NCBI GenBank assembly: GCA_002352055.1
Contig: DEHS01000072.1
Span: 37,870-65,491 of the forward strand
DNA: 27,622 nucleotides
From: Legionellaceae bacterium UBA2794
GTDB taxonomy: Bacteria > Pseudomonadota > Gammaproteobacteria > Legionellales > Legionellaceae
Reading direction: 5' to 3'
The position numbers and the translations under genes were made by a program. Positions 14,271-21,936 of the stretch are shown here, one piece after another; position 1 is the stretch's first letter, and each line of letters begins with the position of its first letter. The notes below the pieces were generated by a model. That model did no database searches. It was not told where the DNA came from and saw nothing but the letters and a program-made list of their open reading frames with translations.

Positions 14271-14993
14271 TTAAGCAGAGCTTGAGTTAATTGTATGAAG
14301 ACTTTTAGTACTAGCAACGCCCAGGAGAATACCTGCTTCATAAAGAAGGTATAGTGGGACAGCTAACATAATCTGCGATAATACATCGGGGGGCGTCAGG
14401 AGCATACCTACGATGAGAGAGCCAACAATTACGTACGGGCGGATTTTTTTCAGCGTCGCAACAGGAACTATATTCATACGTACCAATATCTGGCAAATTA
14501 GCGGCAACTGAAAACAGAAGCCGAAAATCGTAAGCATGCGAGTGATAAAATCCAGCGCATACGCCATATCAGGCATTAATTGCACACCCTGTGGTAAGGC
14601 GTGATGAAACAGTTGAAACATAAATGGCAGGATGAAATAAAAACAAAATAATACCCCAGTAATAAAAAGTATCATGCTTATCAGAATTGCTCCGCGAACG
14701 AGATGCTGTTCCGTTTTATATAGCCCTGGACTGATAAATCGCCACAGATGGTAAAGGGCGACAGGAGATGTCAGGATCATCGCTGCATTTAGTGCCAGTT
14801 TTAAAGGGGTTAATACCGCAGAGGTAATTTGCGTCGCAATTAGTCCTGTATGATGGGGTAAGGAATCAAGGAGGGGTTTTACCATAAAGGCAAATAGATC
14901 ATTTGCAATAAAAAAGAATAAAACAAATAGGATCATGAACCATATCACAGTAAGAATAGTTCGTCGTCTTAACTCGAGCAGATGAAGGAGCAT
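14271..14993 (-). CDS. tatC: Sec-independent protein translocase subunit TatC
   Basis: TatC is the receptor of the twin-arginine export pathway in the inner membrane; it binds signal peptides with TatB. The 240-residue protein has the six expected membrane segments and the diagnostic blocks HLLELRRR (about 4-11), FISPGLYKTEQ (about 86-96), and PYVIVGSLIVGMLLTPPDVLSQ (about 186-207). The start ATG at 14993 has no clear Shine-Dalgarno, and no alternative start lies between it and an upstream stop. tatA and tatB are not adjacent; a tatC separate from tatAB is known in Legionella pneumophila and is consistent with the inferred host. The C-terminus, SLHTINSSSA, is short and polar. Confidence 0.95.
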   Translation of the reverse strand: MLLHLLELRRRTILTVIWFMILFVLFFFIANDLFAFMVKPLLDSLPHHTGLIATQITSAVLTPLKLALNAAMILTSPVALYHLWRFISPGLYKTEQHLVRGAILISMILFITGVLFCFYFILPFMFQLFHHALPQGVQLMPDMAYALDFITRMLTIFGFCFQLPLICQILVRMNIVPVATLKKIRPYVIVGSLIVGMLLTPPDVLSQIMLAVPLYLLYEAGILLGVASTKSLHTINSSSA

Positions 14994-15125
14994 GAGGTCA
15001 GTATGAAGAATAGATTTACCGTTAGGATAAACTATCCCCTATTAATTTCCTATCATCATTTTTAGAACAATTTTTACCTGTATTTAGTAGGCTCATCTGG
15101 GTTTAATAGCCCTGCTCTATAGCCA

Positions 15126-15364
15126 CTGGATCCCACGAACAAGTCTCGGGACGTAGGTTGAATTAGCGTAGTGAAGGATACGCGCAGTCGTGAATAAGGC
15201 GTGGTGGTGAATAAGGAGTAGTGATGATAGGCGCAGTGATGATTAGGCGAAGCGGTGAATAAGCGTCGTGATGAAAAGGTGCAGCATTGAATAGGCACAA
15301 CTAAATTGACAAATCAGATGAGACCCAAAACACCTACGTCCCGCGACTTGTTCGCGGGATCCAG
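15126..15364. repeat. Inverted-repeat element framing a tandem array, between tatC and rsmA
   Basis: Two 33-base arms, 15126-15158 and 15332-15364, are inverted copies matching at 31 of 33 positions; the arms contain CTGGATCCC and GGGACGTAGGT. They enclose 173 bases, most of them a tandem array. It looks like a small non-coding element or a pair of dispersed repeats that flank it. The rest of the 537-base gap is 14994-15125, where I see nothing specific, and 15365-15530, which contains the rsmA promoter region. Confidence 0.75.
15166..15294 (+). repeat. Tandem array of eight degenerate 15-17 bp units
   Basis: Eight consecutive units start at 15166, 15182, 15199, 15216, 15231, 15247, 15263 and 15279. 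The approximate consensus is GCG(T/C)AGTG(A/G)TGAATAAG. All but units 4 and 8 begin GCG, and most contain (A/G)TGA. Units differ by several bases, so the array is old or degenerate. A minus-strand open frame of 74 codons (15074-15298) crosses it but looks like a by-product of the repeat. Confidence 0.7.
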
Positions 15365-15470
15365 GGAATCTTAAGCGCTACTTTAGTGCGTGTCTCTATA
15401 GAGGATGGTATGCCAAGTAGATGAAGATACAGGGTAATAAGTCTTGAATGATATTAATTGTGCGCAGGGA

Positions 15471-15500
15471 TTAGGATAAGTCCTTTAAGCACGTTATAAT
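15471..15500 (+). promoter_or_regulatory. Probable promoter of rsmA
   Basis: A perfect -10 box, TATAAT, lies at 15495-15500, 30 bases before the rsmA start. The best -35 is TTAGGA at 15471-15476, 18 bases away, which is weak. Confidence 0.4.
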
Positions 15501-15530
15501 TCAACTTTTAACTGGCAAGGTAATTTTTCT

Positions 15531-16301
15531 GTGAGGCATATTCCGCGTAAACGTTTTGGGCAAAATTTTTTGCAAAATCGACATATAATTGATGATATTT
15601 TACGCGCAATTAACCCACAACCGGAAGATAATATTTTGGAAATTGGTCCGGGATTAGGCGCGCTTACCCAGCCTCTGTTGCGACAATTAAATAAAATGAC
15701 GGCGATTGAAATTGATACAGATTTACATGGATATCTTTCAATGCTTCCAATAGCTAAAGATAAGCTTACTTTAATTTCTGCTGATGCATTAACCATTGAT
15801 TACAGTCACTTTGGTACTGATTTACGCGTAGTGGGTAATCTTCCTTATAATATCTCAACACCCTTATTAATTCACTTATTGCATTATACGCCCTACATCA
15901 ATGATATGTTTTTTATGTTGCAAAAAGAGGTGGTTCTGCGAATGGCTGCGTCTCCGGGGTCTAAAGCTTACGGGCGATTGAGTGTCATGTTACAGTATCA
16001 TTGTGAGGTCGACCATTTGTTTGATGTTCCTCCAGAGGCATTTGATCCACCTCCCAAGGTAGATTCTGCAATGGTTCGGCTCATTCCATATAAGGAATCG
16101 CCTTACGAAGTAGTTGCTATAAACCAGTTAGAGAGTCTGGTAGCACGTGCGTTCTCCATGCGGAGAAAAACACTGAATAATAATCTTAAGGATTTAATAA
16201 CAAGCCACCAATTAATGGATATGGGTATTGATGGTGGTAAACGACCTGAGCAAATTTCGGTGGCTGAATATGTTCAACTAGCGAAATTTATTTCCAATTA
16301 G
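15531..16301 (+). CDS. rsmA: 16S rRNA dimethyladenosine transferase
   Basis: RsmA (KsgA) dimethylates A1518 and A1519 in 16S rRNA during 30S maturation. The 256-residue protein starts with GTG at 15531. FGQNFL at 9-14 is the family start, AdoMet motif I is EIGPGLGALT (37-46), and the catalytic NLPYNIS is at 103-109. The C-terminal helical domain includes PPPKVDSAMVRL and FSMRRKTLNNNLK. The Shine-Dalgarno AAGG is ten bases before the start. It heads a run of three plus-strand genes, with 25 bases to the next. rsmA-apaH proximity is conserved in gammaproteobacteria, but here another gene is inserted in the position where apaG is found in E. coli. Confidence 0.96.
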   Translation: MRHIPRKRFGQNFLQNRHIIDDILRAINPQPEDNILEIGPGLGALTQPLLRQLNKMTAIEIDTDLHGYLSMLPIAKDKLTLISADALTIDYSHFGTDLRVVGNLPYNISTPLLIHLLHYTPYINDMFFMLQKEVVLRMAASPGSKAYGRLSVMLQYHCEVDHLFDVPPEAFDPPPKVDSAMVRLIPYKESPYEVVAINQLESLVARAFSMRRKTLNNNLKDLITSHQLMDMGIDGGKRPEQISVAEYVQLAKFISN

Positions 16302-16326
16302 TGTAAAATTAAAGGGATAACATATT

Positions 16327-17637
16327 GTGGAGATTGCCTTGTTTCATCGCCAACGAAAAAACTCTTCGGTAAAACCTATTAAATCATTGAAAGATTTAAC
16401 ACGGATGGTGACTGCCGCACAATTTTTGGCAGAAGAAAAAAGGCAATCATTATTGCAAAAAATGAAAGATTTCAGTGGGTTGGAACCCTCTCGCTATGAA
16501 AGTTTATGCGTGACATTAATTGAGAACTTGGTCAATTATTGTCAAAACCTTCCTGAAACGACCAATAGTTATTTTTCCCACTCTGGTGGATTGTGTGATT
16601 ATGCGCTGAATAGAACTGAAGCTGCTTTAAGTTTATTTAATGAGTTTATGGTGCATGAGCGTCCGGATTCCTTATCGGAAGAGCAAAAATTATGGCAATA
16701 TGCGCTATTTTCTGCAGCTTTATTACAGGGTATTGGTAAATTATATATCGATTATCGCGTCAGTCTCTTTGATGCTAGTGGTCATTCTTTAAAACCATGG
16801 AACCCCTTACTTGAGAGTTTGACGCAAACCGGAACTTACTACGATTATGAATTCCAAAAAGAATCAGATAGTGCATTTCGTTGTCGTTTAAATTTATTAA
16901 TTGCCAAAGAATTAATGCCAATGAGTGGCTTTGTCTGGATAGCATCCGATCCGCAAGTATTAGCGGTATGGCTTGCGCTTCTTAATGAAGATCACCGTTC
17001 AGCGGGTACCCTGGGAGCTATTTTAATTCGTGCGGATGCATTGGCAATTCAACGTTATCTTAATGAGTTGTTAATAAGAGGTCACGCCAGCCGTGGTGGT
17101 CGATTGGGCAGAGCGAGTACTTTTGCTGGCGGGGCCGCTGAGACCTTAATTGATAAGGAGCAGGCAATTGGAGTGGAGTTTCTGCATTGGTTAACCAAGT
17201 CTTTGGATGAAGGGCGAATTATGATTAATAAAGCTCCTTTATTAATGGTACCTGGTGGAATGTTGATGTCTCAGGAAATGTTCCAGCTCTTCGTACGAGA
17301 AAATCCTGAATATAAAAATTGGCAAGCCGTACAAACTGCCTTTTTATCTTTAGGTTTGCATGGCACTGGTTTGGATGGTAGTGCAGTAAGTCGGTTTGAG
17401 CAGGATAAACAAATGCAAACTGGGGTGGTATTTTCCCAATATGCTGTTGGATTACCTGCATCGTTTAAAGTGCAACAAACATCAAGTGGTAAGTCGGAGT
17501 CGATGACCGCAGCTGAATTTATAAATAAAACCCAATTTAACGGAAGTACTTTGCAAAAATTGGCTGCATCAGGACAGTGGCAAACTCCAGAGGTTGAGCA
17601 ATCATCATTGAGTCCAGGAGCAAAGACCGGTGTCTGA
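16327..17637 (+). CDS. TraI_2 (MOBH relaxase-type) domain protein with degenerate metal site
   Basis: The 436-residue protein resembles the N-terminal TraI_2 domain and the C-terminal DNA-processing domain of integrative-element TraI proteins. N-terminal features are NYCQNLPETTNSYFSHSGGL (about 70-89) and WQYALFSAALLQGIGK (about 123-138). In functional MOBH/HD proteins these read like GGL(L)xHxLE and LLHDIGK; here the second reads LLQGIGK, losing the His-Asp pair, and the first has CDYAL in place of the His. The C-terminal part (about 295-360, PLLMVPGGMLMSQEMF...LHGTGLDGS) matches the second conserved block of those proteins. The start is GTG at 16327 after AAAGGGATA. Its stop overlaps apaH by eight bases. 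No conjugation genes lie nearby, so it looks like a domesticated, probably non-catalytic nucleic-acid-binding relative. The function is unknown. Confidence 0.65.
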   Translation: MEIALFHRQRKNSSVKPIKSLKDLTRMVTAAQFLAEEKRQSLLQKMKDFSGLEPSRYESLCVTLIENLVNYCQNLPETTNSYFSHSGGLCDYALNRTEAALSLFNEFMVHERPDSLSEEQKLWQYALFSAALLQGIGKLYIDYRVSLFDASGHSLKPWNPLLESLTQTGTYYDYEFQKESDSAFRCRLNLLIAKELMPMSGFVWIASDPQVLAVWLALLNEDHRSAGTLGAILIRADALAIQRYLNELLIRGHASRGGRLGRASTFAGGAAETLIDKEQAIGVEFLHWLTKSLDEGRIMINKAPLLMVPGGMLMSQEMFQLFVRENPEYKNWQAVQTAFLSLGLHGTGLDGSAVSRFEQDKQMQTGVVFSQYAVGLPASFKVQQTSSGKSESMTAAEFINKTQFNGSTLQKLAASGQWQTPEVEQSSLSPGAKTGV

Positions 17638-18466
17638 TTACGCAATTGGTGATGTCCAGGGATGTTATGAACCCTTACAACGGTTACTTGAATTAATAAA
17701 ATTTGATGATAAAACCGATCGTTTATGGTTTGTGGGGGATTTAGTGAATCGGGGCCCTGAGTCACTGGCGGTTTTAAGATTTATCCATAATCTTCCAATT
17801 AAGCCGCAAATAACACTGGGCAATCATGATCTGCATCTTTTAGGATCACTTTTTGGTGGAAGACCATGGCAAGGGCATGATGATACAATTGAGGATATCA
17901 TGGCCGCTGAAGATGGAGAAAAGTTGGGTCATTGGCTGCGTCATCAGTCTGTTTTGTGTTATTCCGCTGAGTTAAATGTGGTCATGTGCCATGCAGGTAT
18001 CGCTCCATTTTGGGATTTAACCGAAGCCATACAATATGCGCGAGAGCTTGAGGACGTGTTATCTTCTGACATGATGTATGTGGAATTTTTGCAGCGTATG
18101 TATGGAAATAAACCCGATATATGGTCAGATGAATTGAGCGGATTTGATCGTTTAAGAGTAATTACAAATTATTTTACGCGCATGCGGTTTTGTAATAATA
18201 AAGGGCAGTTAGAGTTAAAATATAAAGGTACTTTAGCGCAAGCCCCATCTGATCTTTATCCTTGGTATGCAGTACCTGGCCGCAAAGAGTTAGCCGTAGA
18301 TTTGGTTTTTGGGCATTGGGCTGCTTTAATGGGAAATTGCCCAAACCCTAAAATTCATGCTATCGATACGGGTTGTCTTTGGGGTGGAGAATTAACAGCA
18401 TTACGATTGCAGGATAAACAACGATTTTCTGTGCCTGGTTACGGAACACGAGGTAGAATTGCATAA
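17630..18466 (+). CDS. apaH: Diadenosine tetraphosphatase, symmetrical
   Basis: ApaH hydrolyses Ap4A to two ADP and also removes Np4 caps from RNA. The 278-residue protein is a calcineurin-like phosphoesterase with GDVQGCY (7-13), GDLVNRGP (36-43), GNHDLHLL (64-71), CHAGI and, near the end, the family's VFGHWAALMG and IDTGCLWGGELTALRL. The start is GTG at 17630, inside the last codons of the preceding gene, with AGGAG at 17616-17620 nine bases upstream. The overlap means coupled translation with the TraI_2-like protein, possibly an RNA- or DNA-related function. The length is as in E. coli (280). All metal ligands are intact. Confidence 0.96.
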   Translation: MSDYAIGDVQGCYEPLQRLLELIKFDDKTDRLWFVGDLVNRGPESLAVLRFIHNLPIKPQITLGNHDLHLLGSLFGGRPWQGHDDTIEDIMAAEDGEKLGHWLRHQSVLCYSAELNVVMCHAGIAPFWDLTEAIQYARELEDVLSSDMMYVEFLQRMYGNKPDIWSDELSGFDRLRVITNYFTRMRFCNNKGQLELKYKGTLAQAPSDLYPWYAVPGRKELAVDLVFGHWAALMGNCPNPKIHAIDTGCLWGGELTALRLQDKQRFSVPGYGTRGRIA

Positions 18467-18528
18467 CTTTCTTAATAGCATCCGGCTGAATTGGAGTCGG
18501 TTGAAGAAAATAACAGGCGATAATATAG

Positions 18529-20109
18529 GTGAACTTTTTGCGTAAAAAATCAATCCTGTTACAGGTACTCCTGTTATTAATCTTTAATGCATTAAGCTTT
18601 TCTGCCTGGAGCATAATAAATACTCCCGAAGTCGATAGCGCGGGGAGTCGTTTGCGCGCTGCCATGAAAAATCCGGAGTATGTGTTACATCATTGGATAG
18701 AGTTACCCACATCACCTGATGCAAGAAAAAAAACCATAAAGCAGCTTAGTATTCGTGAAGCTATTTTATTAGCATTACGTTATAACCCAAACATCCAAAA
18801 TGCAGAACTCGACCGGATTATTCAAAGTTATCAATTGCGACTGGCAAATAATGAGTTTGAACTTCAATACGCACTTTCAGCAACGGGATCGGTGCAAAAA
18901 TCTACTTTTAATGGAGTAGGAAGTGAGACAACCAGTACTTTTCTGGCAAGCCCCGAATTTGATTTAAAAACTAAATATGGTACTCAGGCCTCTTTAAACA
19001 TTGATAATAATGTATCCATTAATAACACTTTAAATCCTGTTTTAAATTTCTCTATAACCCAACCCCTCCTTCGGGGATTTGGACGAGCTGTTAATGAAGC
19101 TGGGCTTTTGGATGCCCAGGATAATGACAGGATGAATATACTTGGCTTACAACAATCGGTTGTGGATCAGGTTACTCAAGTTATCATGGCGTATCGAAAT
19201 TTAATTTTAAGTGGTAATAATTTACAAAATCAGCGCCTGCAACTTAAAGAGGCGAAAAAATCGTATGAAATTAATGAAAAAAAAATTGAGGCAGGTCAAT
19301 TAGAGCCTACCGGAAACATACAACAATCCTATCAAATTGAATCGTTAAGTTTAATGGTGGAGCAAGCAGAGAATGCATTTAATACTGCATCGCAGGATTT
19401 ATTGCAAACCATTGGCCTTGATCCAGATATGCGTCTTTCCGTACCAAGCGATGTTTCTGTAAACGAAATTAAAATTCCAAACTTAAAGCAATCGATAGAA
19501 ATTGCCTTAAATCATAACGTTCAGTATTTAGCCCAAAAAATGGCTTTGCGTGCTGATGAGCGTGCATATACTGTGGCAAAAAATCAACAGTTATGGCAAC
19601 TGGACCTGGCAGCGAATATTCAAAGCGGGGTTGTGAATGATGTGACGGGACTCAATAATGGATTAAGAGGAATTTATAATGGTAATAATACATCAGAGTC
19701 TGCACGGGTTACCTTGACTGTACCCATCAAGGACATCAATCGTCGCAGTCAGTTAATCAATGCGAAAATCCGATTGGAGAAGGATAGAATTAATTTAATC
19801 GCGGCTAAAAGAGCTCTTATAACCATGGTTACCAACACAATTAATAACATTGAAAGTTTGGCCAAGCGCTATGAGCTGGCGCAAAAACAAGTCAGATTGG
19901 CCGAGCAATCTTATAATCTGGAAAAGAAAAAATTACAGGCGGGGATTTCTACCGCTTTAGATGTAAATAATACTCAGAATCAGTTGATTCAAGCGCAATC
20001 AGGATTAATCGGAGCAAAGATTGCGTATCTTAATCAGTTATCAGCATTACAAAGGATTCTTGGAACCACGCTGGAATACTGGAACATTAATCTAAGGTAT
20101 GGCGGATGA
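18529..20109 (+). CDS. TolC-family outer-membrane efflux channel
   Basis: The 526-residue protein has a signal peptide (positive start FLRKK, hydrophobic core to about residue 25, probable cleavage after SFSA) and two OEP repeats. Each is built of long helices with beta strands, with SIREAILLALRYNPNIQNAELD (about 74-95) and SIEIALNHNVQYLAQKMALRAD (about 324-345) as the repeat starts. ITQPLLRGFGRAVNEAGLL is the strand region typical of TolC relatives. It is longer than E. coli TolC at the N-terminus. The start is GTG at 18529; TTG at 18538 is an alternative. It sits 62 bases after apaH and overlaps the adaptor gene (ATGA). It is the outer-membrane partner of the following ABC pump. Confidence 0.85.
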   Translation: MNFLRKKSILLQVLLLLIFNALSFSAWSIINTPEVDSAGSRLRAAMKNPEYVLHHWIELPTSPDARKKTIKQLSIREAILLALRYNPNIQNAELDRIIQSYQLRLANNEFELQYALSATGSVQKSTFNGVGSETTSTFLASPEFDLKTKYGTQASLNIDNNVSINNTLNPVLNFSITQPLLRGFGRAVNEAGLLDAQDNDRMNILGLQQSVVDQVTQVIMAYRNLILSGNNLQNQRLQLKEAKKSYEINEKKIEAGQLEPTGNIQQSYQIESLSLMVEQAENAFNTASQDLLQTIGLDPDMRLSVPSDVSVNEIKIPNLKQSIEIALNHNVQYLAQKMALRADERAYTVAKNQQLWQLDLAANIQSGVVNDVTGLNNGLRGIYNGNNTSESARVTLTVPIKDINRRSQLINAKIRLEKDRINLIAAKRALITMVTNTINNIESLAKRYELAQKQVRLAEQSYNLEKKKLQAGISTALDVNNTQNQLIQAQSGLIGAKIAYLNQLSALQRILGTTLEYWNINLRYGG

Positions 20110-21254
20110 TCAAGTTCAATAAAACATTATGGGTAGCACTTATTTCCCTGCTTCTCATTTCATGTGGCGATAATAAAGATACAGTTCAGGCAGTGGCATC
20201 CAACCAATATAAAGTAAAACCCATGCCCTTGCATAAAACTCTTCACTTCACTGGAACGGTACAACCTTTGCGTGAGAGCTCATTGGTCAGTCCTTTGGAA
20301 GCGGTGGTTGAAACCATGGACTTTCATTATGGTCAGATGGTTAAAAAAGGTGATGTGGTTTTAACTTTAAACTCTAACGAATTACAAAAGCAATATAACG
20401 ATAATCTGACCGAGTACTTAAAAGCGAAAGATAATTACTCCATATCCAAGGCGAAATTTGTCGGTACTGAAGAATTATGGAGCGCAGGCCTTATTTCCAA
20501 AAATAATTATTTAAGTGAGAAATCGGGAGTTGACACTGCTCGTGTAACCTTTATGCAAGCAACCCGCAAGCTTACCGAAATGTTAGAAAAAATGGATGAT
20601 AATAATACACTAAACTTATCTGCCTTAAGTCTTGCAGACTTTGATAAAGTACGTAAAGTGCTTACTTCCAAGCATAATTTAATTCATTTAAAAGCACCCA
20701 GTGATGGGGTGATGCTTTATCCGCCCAAATCTGGTGAGGATAAAGCAACACGAATTAATGTAGGATCATCGGTGAAATCCGGTCAAGTTATTGCGTTGAT
20801 TGGTGATCTCAAGGGAATTAGTATTGAAATCGACGTGCCTGAAATTGATATTGATAAAATCCATACCGGAATGAATGCAACGATTAGCGGGATTGCATTT
20901 GGCAAGCACCAGCTTAAAGGACGACTGGTTGCAGTCAATGCACAAGCATCCAACACAGGAAGTGGTGGTTTGCCCTCTTTTACTGCTGTAGTTGAAGTCG
21001 ATACCTTAACTCCAGAACAACAGCCCTGGATAAAGGTAGGGATGAGCGCTGCAATTGAGCTGGTTCTTGATAGCGATAATCAGCTGTTAATTCCAATCGC
21101 TGCGGTAAAACGAGAGAAAGGCAATAGCGTGGTTACTTTGCAACTGGCTCAAGGCTCTACTGAAAAGCGAATTATTACAACAGGGCCGGCACAGGCTGAT
21201 TCAGTGGTTATTGAGACAGGCTTAAAAGAAGGGGATGTGGTGTTATATGATTGA
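20106..21254 (+). CDS. Periplasmic adaptor lipoprotein, MacA/HlyD (membrane fusion) family
   Basis: The 382-residue product begins with a lipoprotein signal: LLLISCGDN puts the lipidated Cys at residue 20. The mature part shows the adaptor order. A first lipoyl half is in residues about 55-90 (SSLVSPLEAVVETMDFHYGQMVKKGDVVLTLNSNEL), an alpha-hairpin is at about 91-190, the second lipoyl half around LKAPSDGVMLYPPK, then a beta barrel, and a membrane-proximal domain at the end. It links the inner-membrane ABC transporter to the TolC-like channel. Start ATG 20106 overlaps the upstream stop. Gly at +2 of the lipidated Cys does not carry the Asp inner-membrane retention signal, so localisation is unclear. 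MacA proteins are usually anchored by a helix, so a lipid anchor is a variation. Confidence 0.85.
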   Translation: MIKFNKTLWVALISLLLISCGDNKDTVQAVASNQYKVKPMPLHKTLHFTGTVQPLRESSLVSPLEAVVETMDFHYGQMVKKGDVVLTLNSNELQKQYNDNLTEYLKAKDNYSISKAKFVGTEELWSAGLISKNNYLSEKSGVDTARVTFMQATRKLTEMLEKMDDNNTLNLSALSLADFDKVRKVLTSKHNLIHLKAPSDGVMLYPPKSGEDKATRINVGSSVKSGQVIALIGDLKGISIEIDVPEIDIDKIHTGMNATISGIAFGKHQLKGRLVAVNAQASNTGSGGLPSFTAVVEVDTLTPEQQPWIKVGMSAAIELVLDSDNQLLIPIAAVKREKGNSVVTLQLAQGSTEKRIITTGPAQADSVVIETGLKEGDVVLYD

Positions 21255-21936
21255 GCAGCCCTTAATTAAGCTCACGGATTTGGTAAAGACTTATGCGCTT
21301 GAAGGAATAAGTACCACTGTTTTGAAAAAAGTATCCTTAAATGTCAATCAGGGTGACTTATTAGCGATTGTGGGTGCGTCTGGTTCTGGTAAATCCACCC
21401 TGATGAATATCATTGGTTTATTGGATAAAGCGGATTCAGGCAGCTATTTTTTAAAAAATAAAAATGTAGCTGGTCTTAGTGATGATGAGTCCGCGGAGCT
21501 GCGTAATCAAAGCATTGGTTTTGTCTTTCAGCAGTTTAATTTATTGCCACGATTCAATGCGTCGCAAAATGTGGCTTTACCACTAACTTATCGCGGCGTC
21601 TCTCCAACTGAAATAAAAGAACGCGTTACAGAAGCATTAGAACGGGTAGGTATGGCCTCTTACGCACGTCATCGACCCACACAGCTATCTGGTGGTCAAC
21701 AACAGCGTGTTGCTATTGCAAGAGCTTTAGTGACTCAACCTCAGGTTCTTTTAGCTGATGAGCCGACGGGCGCACTGGATTCGAAAACGGGCACTGAAGT
21801 GATGAATTTGTTTCACACTTTGCATGCAGAAGGACGTACCATCATTATGGTCACTCATGATGAACAGGTCGCGGCACAATGCAAACGTCAAATTACCATC
21901 GCCGATGGTGTGATTATCGCGGAGTCTACGAGATGA
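21247..21936 (+). CDS. ABC transporter ATPase, MacB/LolD type
   Basis: The 229-residue nucleotide-binding subunit has Walker A GASGSGKST (43-51), Q-loop FVFQQFNLLPR (about 92-102), signature LSGGQQQR (about 142-149), Walker B LLADEP (about 162-167), D-loop GALDS, and H-loop MVTHDEQ. The close spacing of blocks is that of MacB and LolD ATPases. ATG at 21247 was chosen because it begins MIEQPLIKL as in the family; ATG at 21235 would add MWCY. The overlap with the adaptor gene is eight bases, and with the permease gene ATGA. In MacB this domain is fused to the permease, but here it is a separate polypeptide. Confidence 0.93.
   Translation: MIEQPLIKLTDLVKTYALEGISTTVLKKVSLNVNQGDLLAIVGASGSGKSTLMNIIGLLDKADSGSYFLKNKNVAGLSDDESAELRNQSIGFVFQQFNLLPRFNASQNVALPLTYRGVSPTEIKERVTEALERVGMASYARHRPTQLSGGQQQRVAIARALVTQPQVLLADEPTGALDSKTGTEVMNLFHTLHAEGRTIIMVTHDEQVAAQCKRQITIADGVIIAESTR

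Noticed and set aside
15166..15294. CRISPR array
   Set aside because: Units are directly adjacent and about 16 bp, without regular unique spacers, and no cas genes are present.
15074..15298. Minus-strand open frame of 74 codons over the tandem array
   Set aside because: Its repetitive His/Tyr/Ser/Thr composition simply mirrors the 16-bp units, and the frame covers one arm of the inverted repeat; no Shine-Dalgarno or family resemblance.
16327..17637. Evidence of an integrated conjugative element around the TraI_2-like gene
   Set aside because: Its neighbours are housekeeping genes with coupled translation, and no integrase, tRNA attachment site or other transfer gene is visible.
17271..17765. 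Minus-strand open frame of 164 codons
   Set aside because: It lies antisense across the 3' end of the TraI_2-like gene and the start of apaH, both well supported by family motifs and by overlapping stop and start.
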